Assembly (NCBI RefSeq): GCF_001648155.1
Contig: NZ_CP015199.1
Coordinates: 1,994,501 to 2,058,500, forward strand
Direction: 5' to 3'
Length of the DNA: 64,000 nt
Source: Chryseobacterium glaciei
Lineage (GTDB): Bacteria; Bacteroidota; Bacteroidia; Flavobacteriales; Weeksellaceae
Below, piece after piece: positions 8,594 to 17,385 of this stretch. Position 1 is the first letter of the stretch. Each line of letters begins with the position of its first letter. Below the pieces are notes generated by a model. The model made no database searches. It saw only the letters and a list, made by a program, of their open reading frames with translations, and was not told the DNA's origin. A program made the translations under genes and the position numbers.

Positions 8594-10831
8594 TTATTTT
8601 ATGATTAGCTTTTTTGTTTCCTTATATTCTGAAGTTTCTATTGAAACCATATACACACCCGGAGAATAAGCTCTTGTATCTACAGTTTTCACAAACTCTC
8701 CTTTTGGAAATTTGGTTGAACGTTGTTCTGTTGATAAAAGTTTTCCCGAAGCATCGTATATCGAAATCTTTATGGAAGATTCATTTTGCAGATAAAATTT
8801 AATATTAACTTCTTCTTTCGCTGGATTTGGAAATAATGTAAAATGTCCAAGTGATGATCCGGTAGGTACGGTAATAACTTCTGCTCCTACTCTTTGCTGT
8901 GCTTTATATTTTAAGGCCGAAATCAAATCAAAACATGGCGTAATGAAAGCATGAAAACCAACACCTTGCTGAGCATGAAAACCCGGAAGTAAAGTAATAT
9001 CTCTTGAAGCTATATATTCAACATTTTGTACGGGGGCTATGACTTTATTGCTTGCTACAATTTGTTTAGCTAAAATCGTCTGACTTGTGGAAATATCATT
9101 TGTTGGGCTTACTAATGTTGTAAGATCTTCTTTATAACAAAAGTCAACATTTGAAACCACTATTGAAAATGTTTGATTCCCACTTGGTAACAACGGAGTA
9201 GTATTTGTTTTTGGAGAAACAATTATTTTATACGTTACTTTTTCAGGATTTTTAATATCAACTCTTTCTATAGTATCTACATTGTTTGTTGATGTATTGG
9301 TTGCTGCCCCAGTCAGATTGCTCATTCCCCCCAATTTCCATGGGTAATAAGTGCTTTCAGTTCCGTTAGAATTTATTTTTACTATTTTTAAATCTAAATC
9401 ATTAATAACATTAGGGTTATTAAGATCTACAACATTATTTACTAAGTTTCCTTGTGGATCTGTCCATGAAATAGTAGCAGATAATGGCTGGCTAGTTTCA
9501 TAAGGAACAACATATAAAGTATATTTATTTCCTTGGTTTAAATTAACCTCTTTAATTAAAGTAGATTTTTTTTCTCCATTAATTGTTCCTTCAATATTAT
9601 TATAGATCGCTTCGGAAGCTCTTTTTGCATCTGCCAATCCCCATCCATAAATATAATCTGGCCCTTCTGATCCTTTATCATTTGCAGTATGAGCCAATAA
9701 AGCTCTCACCGTTGATGAAAGCATATAACTCTGTGTTGGACTTACAGATTTATAATATTGTTGAAGTAAAGTTATAATACCAGAAACAACAGCTGTCGCC
9801 GAAGAAGTTCCTCTATAGGTACCATAAGCAGCATCGTAAGTTTCAATAGATGAATAAATATTTTCTCCAGGCGCGCAAATATCCGGCTTTATTCTGCCAT
9901 CATCTGTTGGTCCGTAACTGCTGAAAGAAGAAACATCAAAAGCTTCATCCGAATTCATATTTGCATTTTTCTTTGCTGAAGCAACTACCAGAACATTTTT
10001 AGCAATTCCCGCTCCTTCCAGAAGGTCATATCCGTTTTTAGCTGAAACCTGAGGAACAATACTCGGATCAATTTCTCTAGAATTTCCTGCCGCTTTTACA
10101 ATTTGGAGATAAGGTTTTAAGTACATTAAGTTATCCCAAGACTGCGCCGTTACATTATATTTACCAAACTGATATGTTTGAAGATACATCGGATCAAAAC
10201 CATAACTGTTATTGGCTACTAATATTCCATTTGAACCATTATATGCTTCCGAAAGCATTTCCGAAACATCATTCATCCAGTCATATGCATTGATTTTGGC
10301 TTCATAGGCGATACCTTTGGCTTCTGCATCTCCATTATTCCCAGCGAGTGTACCCGCTATACTGGTACTGTGACGTGAAATTGTTTGATTTTGTAAATTA
10401 TCATAGCTGTTTATTTTTCCAGTTAATAATTCATGAGTGGTTCGGGGTTTTGAATAGTCCCATTGACCAATGACCATATTTTGTCCAGCAATATTTAATC
10501 CGGCAACTCCACCAGGATATAAATTATCTGCTTTGGTCATTTTAGCAGCACCCGCATTCAGAGTTGTATAATAAAGAGGTTTTCCGTTTTCATCAGCTCC
10601 GACAAGCTGTTTTTCATTCCCATTTTCGGAAATGAATTCTTTGTTTCCTAAGCCTTTAAGCCTTAGAACTTCTCCTTTTTGTTGATTTTGGTATTGATTT
10701 ATTTTATGTTGAAAGGCTTGTATTTCGCTTTCTTGTGGTTTTTCATTTAATACATCTTTAGTTTGCCCATTTGATGAAAAAAAGAATAGCACAGCAATCC
10801 CCAATAATGATTTATTATAGATTTTCTGCAT
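8594..10831 (-). CDS. T9SS-sorted S8 (subtilisin-like) serine protease
   Basis: 745 aa. After a signal peptide and a propeptide-like segment (to about residue 105) comes an S8 catalytic domain. The likely triad is Asp125 (IGQWDYSKP), His154 (SRHSTSIAGTLAGN) and Ser343 (RGTSSATAVVSG), with Asn250 in AAGN as the oxyanion residue and the usual KPDICAPGENI at about 315-325. A jelly-roll-like domain follows, then an adhesion-type segment with ITLLPGFHAQQG, and a C-terminal T9SS sorting domain (FTLFPNPAKEE, then ISIYDASGKLLST and GVYMVSIET). It should act outside the cell or on its surface. It is the first gene of a likely three-gene minus-strand run ending in the SpvB-like giant, so processing of that partner is a testable idea, not something shown here. 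Confidence 0.9.
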   Translation of the reverse strand: MQKIYNKSLLGIAVLFFFSSNGQTKDVLNEKPQESEIQAFQHKINQYQNQQKGEVLRLKGLGNKEFISENGNEKQLVGADENGKPLYYTTLNAGAAKMTKADNLYPGGVAGLNIAGQNMVIGQWDYSKPRTTHELLTGKINSYDNLQNQTISRHSTSIAGTLAGNNGDAEAKGIAYEAKINAYDWMNDVSEMLSEAYNGSNGILVANNSYGFDPMYLQTYQFGKYNVTAQSWDNLMYLKPYLQIVKAAGNSREIDPSIVPQVSAKNGYDLLEGAGIAKNVLVVASAKKNANMNSDEAFDVSSFSSYGPTDDGRIKPDICAPGENIYSSIETYDAAYGTYRGTSSATAVVSGIITLLQQYYKSVSPTQSYMLSSTVRALLAHTANDKGSEGPDYIYGWGLADAKRASEAIYNNIEGTINGEKKSTLIKEVNLNQGNKYTLYVVPYETSQPLSATISWTDPQGNLVNNVVDLNNPNVINDLDLKIVKINSNGTESTYYPWKLGGMSNLTGAATNTSTNNVDTIERVDIKNPEKVTYKIIVSPKTNTTPLLPSGNQTFSIVVSNVDFCYKEDLTTLVSPTNDISTSQTILAKQIVASNKVIAPVQNVEYIASRDITLLPGFHAQQGVGFHAFITPCFDLISALKYKAQQRVGAEVITVPTGSSLGHFTLFPNPAKEEVNIKFYLQNESSIKISIYDASGKLLSTEQRSTKFPKGEFVKTVDTRAYSPGVYMVSIETSEYKETKKLIIK

Positions 10832-10863
10832 TCGGATAATTTTAATTATTGTGTTTTTATTAA

Positions 10864-10884
10864 AAAGTAGCCATGGATTACTTT
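10864..10884 (-). terminator. Weak hairpin between the tail-fibre-like gene and the protease gene
   Basis: AAAGTA and TACTTT flank a 9-nt loop, and on the minus strand a short TTAAT stretch follows. It sits about 85 nt past the stop of the 10969-12063 gene. The stem is only 6 bp, so this is a tentative terminator. Confidence 0.3.
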
Positions 10885-10968
10885 AACAATATAGTTTTAA
10901 TTTCTTGTCATTAAAATAAATTTGAGTAGAAGAGAAAATACGGTGTTTTTCTCATTACTTAATAGGAT

Positions 10969-12063
10969 CTATTTCTGGTTATTGTATTTTTTATTGAGTT
11001 CTTTATTTTCTTCTTCCAACTTTTTAACATCTTTATTAAGTTGTATTACGTAGAGAGTCAATTCTTCAATTTTTTGTAAAAGTTTAATTTGAAATTCTCC
11101 CACATTCACGCCTTCTTTCTCCATTTGCTTTGCTGAAGCTATTTCAGGTAAATGTTTCTTCTCTAAGATGTGTTTCTCAATTTCTTCGAGTCTTGGAAGA
11201 TTATAATCTTTTTCAAAGACAAAGTCAGCTGTAGGAGTTAGAGTTACTTTCAATTCTTTAGCCTCTAGTTTTCCTTGCAAGAATGCATTTCCATTTGGAG
11301 TGATTTTCATCAATTCACTCATTACTACTGATGAGTTCAAAGCAATTTGTTCTTGAGACTTTGCCAGAAAATGTAACCCCTCATTATCTAAAGTAATTGC
11401 AGCTTTAGCTAAGTTCTGTGTTCCGTTACTAGATAACCAGCCACCCGCAATTACATTATCTGTTTTAGCTCCAAAACTCATATATGTCGCCCCCGAACTT
11501 CTTAGTGAACCCCAATTGTTTAAAGATCCATCATCATATCTTATAGCAATAGCATTAATCCCTTCTGTTGCATGAGTAGCTCCTGTTAAAATATCTCCCA
11601 TAACATCTAACTTTTTAATTGGTGTCGCGGTTCCTATTCCTACATTTCCATCTACAAACATTTGCCCATCATGTCTTAATGAAAAAGTTACATCTTCGGT
11701 TCCTGTTCCAAATATGCTATTTTTCATAAAGTACCTATCACCATTTCTTAAGTGGTTAGTTTTTAACTGAAATTGAGTTGAACCTGCAGCTCCGTTATTA
11801 TGTACTGTGAATTTTGATTCTGGGTTGGTTGTTCCTACACCTACATTTCCGTTATTTAATAATTGAATCCCTAGCCCTGCAGACGTTTGAAGCCTTATTC
11901 CGCCATACCAATTAATATCCAATCCATCTGAAGAGGAAACAGGATAATGACTCAAATAATAATGTGTAGGATCAGAATTTCCATACAACTTATCAAAAGG
12001 AATGTTCTGAGAAAATAGAGACTCAAAAATAATTAAGCCAAAAATTGATAATATTTTTTTCAT
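10969..12063 (-). CDS. Secreted tail-fibre-like protein with C-terminal coiled coil
   Basis: 364 aa. A signal peptide (MKKILSIFGLIIFESLFSQ) precedes beta-helical tail-fibre-type repeats (NGNVGVGTTNPESKFTVHN near residue 75 and GNVGIGTATPIKKLDVMGD near 140). The C-terminus (about 280-364) begins ADFVFEKDYNLPRLEEIEKHI and runs into HLPEIASAKQMEKEGVNVGE and a heptad-rich coiled coil (IEELTLYVIQLNKDVKKLEEEN). This ending is typical of Bacteroidota tail-fibre-domain proteins and may promote trimer formation. No phage structural genes lie nearby, so it is more likely a cell-surface trimeric protein than part of a phage tail. No T9SS sorting domain is visible. Role unknown. Confidence 0.75.
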   Translation of the reverse strand: MKKILSIFGLIIFESLFSQNIPFDKLYGNSDPTHYYLSHYPVSSSDGLDINWYGGIRLQTSAGLGIQLLNNGNVGVGTTNPESKFTVHNNGAAGSTQFQLKTNHLRNGDRYFMKNSIFGTGTEDVTFSLRHDGQMFVDGNVGIGTATPIKKLDVMGDILTGATHATEGINAIAIRYDDGSLNNWGSLRSSGATYMSFGAKTDNVIAGGWLSSNGTQNLAKAAITLDNEGLHFLAKSQEQIALNSSVVMSELMKITPNGNAFLQGKLEAKELKVTLTPTADFVFEKDYNLPRLEEIEKHILEKKHLPEIASAKQMEKEGVNVGEFQIKLLQKIEELTLYVIQLNKDVKKLEEENKELNKKYNNQK

Positions 12064-12483
12064 AGATGTTTTTTTTAATTTGTAATTTTTATTTTTAACC
12101 CAATGTTAAACTGAACGTTGATTTTATTAATCAAAACTCTCTTTTGAATACATATCAGATTTAATATGAAATAATCTTGATATTATTCCTTATTTTTTTA
12201 TAAATAATTATCCCACAAATATTTATAAATAATTAGATGTGATTTTTAAAAGTCGAGTAAAAATGTAGTTAATTCTCAGTATTGAGAAATAGAAGAATCT
12301 ATATTATAAATTTCGTGTGTTTTTTCATCGTGTTTGTGTTGTAAATTTGTGTTTTTAATAAGTCAATGCAAATATATCTAATTTTTCCTTTCAGGAGATT
12401 TTTTTTTGAAAAATCATTATTCAATACATAACATGCTGAAAACATGCAGATTAACCACAAATGAAAATTAAATTAAATTTTTA
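12064..12483. other. AT-rich intergenic region, no gene seen
   Basis: A 420-nt AT-rich stretch between the tail-fibre-like gene and the thiL terminator. I see no coding frame, tRNA or known riboswitch. It contains one good minus-strand -7 element (12369-12376), which would leave a leader of about 300 nt before the start at 12063. Confidence 0.5.
12369..12376 (-). promoter_or_regulatory. Candidate -7 promoter element for the tail-fibre-like gene
   Basis: On the minus strand this reads TATATTTG, an exact match to the Bacteroidota consensus TAnnTTTG. No clear TTTG sits about 19 nt upstream, so only half of the promoter is supported. Confidence 0.4.
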
Positions 12484-12514
12484 AACAAAAAAACCACTAC
12501 AAAAGCAGTGGTTT
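12484..12514 (-). terminator. Intrinsic terminator of thiL
   Basis: The 8-bp stem AAACCACT/AGTGGTTT (12491-12498 with 12507-12514) is followed on the minus strand by a run of seven T. It sits 26 nt past the thiL stop codon. Confidence 0.85.
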
Positions 12515-12540
12515 CACAATATTTCAAAATTAAATAAAAT

Positions 12541-13605
12541 TTAATCGTTTTGATTATTTCCTAAAAAAGCATCCCAACCTTGTGCAGTAAGAGAAACCAA
12601 TTGATTAGAGCCTCTTGCTACCATGAAATTACCCTCTTCTTTATCAACAGCATGTCCGATGATCGTAAAATCCGGATGATTTTTCATTTTTTCAAAATCA
12701 TTTGGAGAAATAGTGAACAACAATTCATAATCTTCACCGCCACTTAGAGCAGCCATTACAGGATTTAAATTAAATTCATCCGCTGTAGTGATCGTCAGAT
12801 TATCCATTGGAACTTTCTCTTCATACAACCTGAAACCAACGTTTGATTGGTCTGAAAGATGTAAAATTTCAGAAGCCAAACCATCAGAAATATCGATCAT
12901 AGAAGTTGGTTTGATATCCAATCCTTCTAGAATACCTTTAACATCTGTTCTTGCCTCAGGCTTCAATTGTCTTTCAAGAATATAATCAAATCCTTCCATT
13001 TCAGGTTGCATATTTGGGTCAGCAAGGAACACAGCGTGCTCTCTTTCTAAAATTTGAAGTCCCATATACGCGCCACCTAAATCTCCTGAAACAACAAGAA
13101 GATCATTTGGTTTTGCAGTACTTCTTTTTACGATGTTCTCTTCATCTTCAATTCCAACAGCCGTAATACTCATCACCAAACCTGCGTTTGAGCTTGTAGT
13201 ATCTCCACCGATTAAATCAACTTTATATCTTGTACAAGCCGCCTGAATTCCAGAATAAATTTCTTCCAAAGCTTCCACCGGAAAACGGTTTGAAACCGCC
13301 AAAGAAACTAAGATCTGTGTTGGAGTAGCGTTCATTGCTGCAACATCACTAAGATTCACAACAACCGCTTTATATCCCAAATGCTTCAACGGAACATATC
13401 CTAAATTGAAATGCACTCCTTCTGCCAAAACATCCGTTGTAAGAACAACCTTTTTATTTCCAGGATTAATGATTGCTGCATCATCTCCTACTCCAAGTTC
13501 TGAAGACTCGTTGGATAAAGGAAAATGTTCTGTTAAATGCTTAATCAATCCAAATTCTCCTAGCTTAGAGATCGGCGTTAATTCTGGTTCTTTATCTTCA
13601 AACAT
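12541..13605 (-). CDS. thiL: Thiamine-monophosphate kinase
   Basis: 354 aa, close to the usual ThiL length. It phosphorylates thiamine monophosphate to the cofactor thiamine diphosphate with ATP in the cytoplasm. Recognised by the PurM/ThiL-type motifs GVGDDAAII (38-46), TTDVLAEGVHF (56-66), NLSDVAAM (84-91), GGDTTSS (133-139), and the C-terminal MIDISDGLASE (236-246) and SGGEDYELLFT. The conserved Asp residues in GDD, DISD and GGED are those that bind Mg-ATP in the family. No other thiamine gene is adjacent, and I see no TPP riboswitch upstream. The gene is alone, with a strong terminator downstream. Confidence 0.97.
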   Translation of the reverse strand: MFEDKEPELTPISKLGEFGLIKHLTEHFPLSNESSELGVGDDAAIINPGNKKVVLTTDVLAEGVHFNLGYVPLKHLGYKAVVVNLSDVAAMNATPTQILVSLAVSNRFPVEALEEIYSGIQAACTRYKVDLIGGDTTSSNAGLVMSITAVGIEDEENIVKRSTAKPNDLLVVSGDLGGAYMGLQILEREHAVFLADPNMQPEMEGFDYILERQLKPEARTDVKGILEGLDIKPTSMIDISDGLASEILHLSDQSNVGFRLYEEKVPMDNLTITTADEFNLNPVMAALSGGEDYELLFTISPNDFEKMKNHPDFTIIGHAVDKEEGNFMVARGSNQLVSLTAQGWDAFLGNNQND

Positions 13606-13613
13606 ATTTTTTA

Positions 13614-13690
13614 ATTATAAGTAATGATTTATAAATGATAAATGATTTTGAAGACATTTTGTTCTATCAACGATCATTTATCTCTTATCA
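13614..13690. repeat. AAATGATAA-type imperfect inverted repeat
   Basis: The gap between the thioesterase and thiL holds AATGATTTATAAATGATAAA on the left and ATCATTTATCTCTTATCATT on the right, which can pair imperfectly around a loop. A related-looking palindrome lies after fbaA (30316-30381). Probably a dispersed intergenic element. Confidence 0.5.
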
Positions 13691-13694
13691 TTTA

Positions 13695-14186
13695 TTAGTT
13701 AAGTTTCGTCGGATCTATATTTTCCGGACGGAAAGGCAATTTCTTAAAATCTTCTCTCGTTAAGATTATTGTGTCCGGTGTTTTATATTTGTTCATCGCT
13801 TCCATTACATCATCCGGTGGCGTTGTCATTTTTCTCAGCATGGTATCAATCCAAACTCCCGTAGCTTCTGAAGTTGCACAATGTGAACCATCAGGAAGAT
13901 AAAATTTGTGTACAAAACGATAAATAGAAGAATCTTCTGCACAACCATCAATTTCCAGACTTACAATAACGACCTGATCTGCAAATATTTCTTTGAAAAA
14001 AGAAAATCTTTCATGCATAATCACAGGACCAATCCCCCATCGACTCATTTGAGTAACGCCCATTTTTTCCTGCTTCATAAAAGCCATTCTTGTTTGCGCG
14101 CAAAATTGTACATATGATGAGTTTGCTAAATGTTTGTTGGCATCAAGATCACTCCAACGAACTTCGAATTTATGGTAAAATATCAT
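13695..14186 (-). CDS. Acyl-CoA thioesterase, 4HBT hot-dog family
   Basis: 163 aa. The N-terminus FEVRWSDLDANKHLANSSYVQ carries the family pattern W-x-D-x-D-x-x-x-H-x-x-N, with the catalytic aspartate in the SDLD segment. The rest fits a single hot-dog fold (RMAFMKQEKM..., VIVSLEIDG, RFVHKFYLPDG, ATSEATGVWID). Members hydrolyse acyl-CoA or acyl-ACP thioesters; the substrate cannot be read from the sequence. It could also be named a YbgC/FadM-like thioesterase. It stands upstream of thiL on the same strand with an 89-nt gap containing a repeat. Confidence 0.85.
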   Translation of the reverse strand: MIFYHKFEVRWSDLDANKHLANSSYVQFCAQTRMAFMKQEKMGVTQMSRWGIGPVIMHERFSFFKEIFADQVVIVSLEIDGCAEDSSIYRFVHKFYLPDGSHCATSEATGVWIDTMLRKMTTPPDDVMEAMNKYKTPDTIILTREDFKKLPFRPENIDPTKLN

Positions 14187-14223
14187 TTAAATTTTATTTT
14201 TTAATAATGAACTCCAACTTTTT

Positions 14224-14394
14224 AACCACAAAAGGAACAAAAGCTTTTGCAATACATAAGTCTTTCAACAATAAACAGAAGAAGACATTAGTTTTAGAAA
14301 ATCTTTGATTTTCATCTTATGTGAACTTTTAAACTGTTTAATAATAAACTTATTTTTTCTAAAGTGTTTACAATCTTTTGTTCCTTTTGTGGTT
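14224..14394. repeat. Intergenic element bounded by a perfect 20-bp inverted repeat
   Basis: AACCACAAAAGGAACAAAAG at 14224-14243 is matched exactly by its reverse complement at 14375-14394. The 131 nt between contain further partial complementarity but no gene. This 171-bp element fills most of the divergent gap between the thioesterase and the flavoprotein. There are no short target-site repeats that I can see and no transposase, so it resembles a non-autonomous palindromic repeat rather than an IS. The remaining nucleotides of this 323-nt gap show only a candidate -7 box. Confidence 0.8.
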
Positions 14395-14467
14395 GAATAT
14401 TTTCACTTTAAAGTTCAAAAAATTATATTCTTCAAAATTACTCAAATAAGATGGTTTATAAAAATTG

Positions 14468-14475
14468 TAGTTTTG
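14468..14475 (+). promoter_or_regulatory. Candidate -7 element for the flavoprotein gene
   Basis: TAGTTTTG matches TAnnTTTG and lies 35 nt before the start codon at 14510. No good TTTG is seen at the expected upstream distance. Confidence 0.4.
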
Positions 14476-14509
14476 TAAAAATAATCTTGAGCATAAGATT
14501 AATAGAATT

Positions 14510-15712
14510 ATGAAGCAAATTATCATTATTGGAGGCGGTGCAGCCGGTTTTTTCTGCGCATCGAATCTTGACGAAACAAAATATAACATTACGATTCTTG
14601 AGCAAAACTCAGATGTCCTTCAGAAAGTTAAGATTTCCGGAGGTGGAAGATGTAATATAACTCATGCATGCTTTGACCCAAAGGAATTGGTTCAGTTTTA
14701 CCCTCGTGGAAATAAAGAATTATTGAGTGTTTTCACTAAATTCCAGCCGGGAGATATGATGGATTGGTTTGATCAACGAAAAGTTCCGTTGAAAATAGAA
14801 AATGATAACAGGGTTTTCCCTGAAAGCAACTCTTCACAGACCATTATTAATACTTTATTGAATGAAATTCAGCAAAAAAATGTTGAAGTAAAGACAAAAT
14901 GTTCTGTTAAGGAAATTGAAAAACTAGACGAAAAATATGTCGTTAAAACAAGTTTAGGTGATTTTGAAGCTGACTTTGTAGTTTATACAACGGGAAGTTC
15001 GCCGAAGTCTTTGAAAATTATTGAAAATTTAGGACATAAAATCATCGATTTAGTTCCATCACTTTTTACATTCAATATTAAAAATGATTTATTAAAAGAG
15101 TTGCCCGGAACAAGCTTTGAAAATGCAGAAATTTCTATTCCGAAATTGAAGACAGAAGAAAGCGGACCTTTGTTAATAACTCATTGGGGACTTTCAGGAC
15201 CAGCGATTTTAAAAATATCGGCTTGGGAAGCTTTAAGTTTAGCCAAGGTTAAATATAATTTTGAAATTGAAGTTAATTTTATTTCAAAAGATATTGATGA
15301 TGCAGAAGAATTGTTTCAAAACTTCAAACAATCCAATCCGAAAAAGACCATTGGACTGGCAAAAATATTTGATATAACGAATAGATTCTGGCAGAAAATA
15401 TTAGAAGTTTCAAAGGTTGACCTCAACAAGCAAGTTGCCCAGATTTCAGGGAAGGAAATGCAAACCATTTTGGAAAATCTCTGCAAAAAGAAATTGCAGG
15501 TTACAGGAAAATCAACTTTTAAAGATGAGTTTGTAACGGCCGGAGGTGTAGATTTAAAAGAAATTAATTTTAAAAATATGTCCTCGAAAATTTTACCTAA
15601 TTTTTATGTCGCCGGAGAAGTTTTGAATATTGATGCGGTGACTGGAGGATTTAATTTTCAGGCTTGCTGGAGTGAGGCTTGGCTGATTGCGCAGGATTTG
15701 AATTTGAAATAG
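14510..15712 (+). CDS. FAD-dependent oxidoreductase of the HI0933/YhiN (BaiN-like) family
   Basis: 400 aa, the usual length. An N-terminal Rossmann FAD site IIIIGGGAAGFFCASNL (4-20) is followed by the hallmark SGGGRCNITH (43-52), the YPRGNKELLSVF segment near 65-75, GPLLITHWGLSGPAIL near 220, and the C-terminal FYVAGEVLNIDAVTGGFNFQ near 365-384. These define the HI0933 flavoprotein family, whose physiological substrate is mostly unknown; some gut members reduce bile-acid intermediates, which is not implied here. Cytoplasmic, monocistronic. An intergenic palindromic element follows the stop codon. Confidence 0.9.
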   Translation: MKQIIIIGGGAAGFFCASNLDETKYNITILEQNSDVLQKVKISGGGRCNITHACFDPKELVQFYPRGNKELLSVFTKFQPGDMMDWFDQRKVPLKIENDNRVFPESNSSQTIINTLLNEIQQKNVEVKTKCSVKEIEKLDEKYVVKTSLGDFEADFVVYTTGSSPKSLKIIENLGHKIIDLVPSLFTFNIKNDLLKELPGTSFENAEISIPKLKTEESGPLLITHWGLSGPAILKISAWEALSLAKVKYNFEIEVNFISKDIDDAEELFQNFKQSNPKKTIGLAKIFDITNRFWQKILEVSKVDLNKQVAQISGKEMQTILENLCKKKLQVTGKSTFKDEFVTAGGVDLKEINFKNMSSKILPNFYVAGEVLNIDAVTGGFNFQACWSEAWLIAQDLNLK

Positions 15713-15720
15713 TTTAATCT

Positions 15721-15807
15721 AAACACAAATGACACTAATAATTTCACAAATAACACAATTCAATTAGTGAATACTTGTGGAAAAATTTGTGATATTAGTG
15801 TTTAAAA
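15721..15807. repeat. ACACAAAT-family palindromic element
   Basis: ACACTAATAATTTCACAAAT (15732-15751) pairs with ATTTGTGATATTAGTGT (15785-15801). The left arm is built from phased ACACAAAT, GACACTAAT, TTCACAAAT and AACACAAT units. Similar elements occur at 24605-24665 and 41415-41484. Confidence 0.65.
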
Positions 15808-15826
15808 AGACAACACAAATTATAAA

Positions 15827-16465
15827 ATGCTCACAGTTAAAAGAAATATCCCAAACATCTTAAAAATCCTTTTAGTAATCGGGTTCGGATATTTCTTTTG
15901 GCTGATGTTTAAAATCACGTTAGAATATATTCCTTTAAAAACAGAGGTGAGTTTTTTAATGATAAAACAAACTGAAGTTACCGACAGACCGGAATATTTG
16001 TGGTTTTTCTACACCCATGTTTATACGAGTATTTTTGTTTTACTCTCCGGATTTTTAGCAATCCTCAGGAAAGATTTTGGACTTAAAAATTTCCATAGAA
16101 ATTCGGGGAAAGTTTATATTTTTCTATTATTGATTTTGTCTGCTCCATCAGGAATTTACATGGGATTTTTCGCTAACGGAGACGTTTTTTCTAAAATTTC
16201 TTTTGTTATTTTGGGAAGTTTGTGGTGGTTTACTACTTTTAAAGCTTATCAATTTGCCCGACAGAAAAAATTTAAACAACATAAGCAATGGATGTGGCGC
16301 AGTTTTGCATTAACGCTTTCTGCTGTCACTTTAAGAATGTGGAAGGTTATTATTGTATATTTATTCCACCCCAATCCGATGGATGTCTATGAGATTATTG
16401 CATGGATGGGCTGGGTTCCGAATATCCTTTTAATTGAATATTTAATTACAAAAAAACATATATGA
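15827..16465 (+). CDS. DUF2306-like integral membrane protein
   Basis: 212 aa with about five or six hydrophobic segments: residues 10-30, 60-85, 95-115, 125-140, 155-175 and 190-208. The sequence FHRNSGKVYIFLLLILSAPSGI, with FKQHKQWMWRSFALTLSAVTLR later, fits DUF2306 membrane proteins, where the conserved His residues resemble those of heme or copper membrane proteins. Function is not known. Its stop overlaps the start of the following YARHG lipoprotein by 4 nt (ATGA), so the two are translationally coupled. Confidence 0.7.
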   Translation: MLTVKRNIPNILKILLVIGFGYFFWLMFKITLEYIPLKTEVSFLMIKQTEVTDRPEYLWFFYTHVYTSIFVLLSGFLAILRKDFGLKNFHRNSGKVYIFLLLILSAPSGIYMGFFANGDVFSKISFVILGSLWWFTTFKAYQFARQKKFKQHKQWMWRSFALTLSAVTLRMWKVIIVYLFHPNPMDVYEIIAWMGWVPNILLIEYLITKKHI

Positions 16466-17379
16466 AAACTTTAAAATTAACATTAATTTCTTTATTTACA
16501 GTCAGTTTAATTGCCTGTAAAAAGGATGGAAAAGAAACCGAATCATCAAAAGATTCTCTTGTTGCAAAGAAAGATTCTGTGGCTGTTCCTGAGGTTCATC
16601 AAGAACTGTACGGAATTTACATGGGCGATTTTGCAGGAAAAGAAATGATTACTTCTGAAGATGGGGAGGAATATGAAGGTGATGTTTATAAAAAGCTTGC
16701 TTTAAAGATTAACAGAATCACAAAAGACAGTGTTTACGGGCAAAGTATTGTGAATGGAAATCAACGTCCGTTCCGAGGAAGTTTTAATGAAAGCTCCAAA
16801 TCATTTACGCTTGACGAACCCGGAAATGATAAAACGGATGGAAGATTTGAAGTGAAATTATCTGGTGACAGTTTAACAGGAAAATGGTCTGTATTCAATA
16901 AAAAAGCGGTAAAATCACCTCTAAAAACACTAAAGCTAACCAAAAAGCAGTTTGTTTATAATCCGAATTTTATGCTGGATGAAGATTCAAACTTGGTAGA
17001 TTGGGAAAATCCGAAAGATTTTGTTGAAAAATATACCGATGAAGAAACCGGGAAAACAGAAAAATACACAACTCAAAAAAATAGAGTTGCCTCGGATGCT
17101 GTGTTTAAATTAAATGCCTCTAAACAAAAGCTGTCAGAAAAAGATCTTAAAAACTTAAGAAAACTAGATCTTGAAATCATTAAAAATTCTGTTTTTGCAA
17201 GACACGGATATGCTTTCAAAAAGCAGACCTACAGAAATTTCTTTGAACAGACAGATTGGTATATTCCGGTTTCTAATAATGTAGACAATGACCTTTCTCC
17301 AATGGAAAAAGAGAACGTTGTTTTATTGAATCGCTTTGTAAAATATGCGGAAGATAAATACGACAGTTTCGGAAGATAA
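16462..17379 (+). CDS. YARHG domain lipoprotein
   Basis: 305 aa. The N-terminus MKTLKLTLISLFTVSLIACKK has a lipobox with Cys19 as the likely lipidation site. A Lys/Asp/Ser-rich linker follows, then a beta-rich domain (about 45-150), and a C-terminal YARHG domain: NSVFARHGYAFKKQTYRNFF, ending with QTDWYIPVSNNVDNDLSPMEKEN (about 245-285). YARHG domains are extracellular and of unknown function. It overlaps the upstream DUF2306-like gene by 4 nt and is probably anchored in a membrane facing the periplasm. Confidence 0.85.
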   Translation: MKTLKLTLISLFTVSLIACKKDGKETESSKDSLVAKKDSVAVPEVHQELYGIYMGDFAGKEMITSEDGEEYEGDVYKKLALKINRITKDSVYGQSIVNGNQRPFRGSFNESSKSFTLDEPGNDKTDGRFEVKLSGDSLTGKWSVFNKKAVKSPLKTLKLTKKQFVYNPNFMLDEDSNLVDWENPKDFVEKYTDEETGKTEKYTTQKNRVASDAVFKLNASKQKLSEKDLKNLRKLDLEIIKNSVFARHGYAFKKQTYRNFFEQTDWYIPVSNNVDNDLSPMEKENVVLLNRFVKYAEDKYDSFGR

Positions 17380-17385
17380 TTGATC

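Noticed and set aside
10969..12063. Prophage tail-fibre gene
   Set aside because: No phage structural, packaging or integrase gene is near, and it has a signal peptide; a cell-surface trimeric protein is more likely.
13606..13694. TPP riboswitch upstream of thiL
   Set aside because: No CTGAGA or thi-box-like pattern; the gap holds only an AT-rich inverted repeat.
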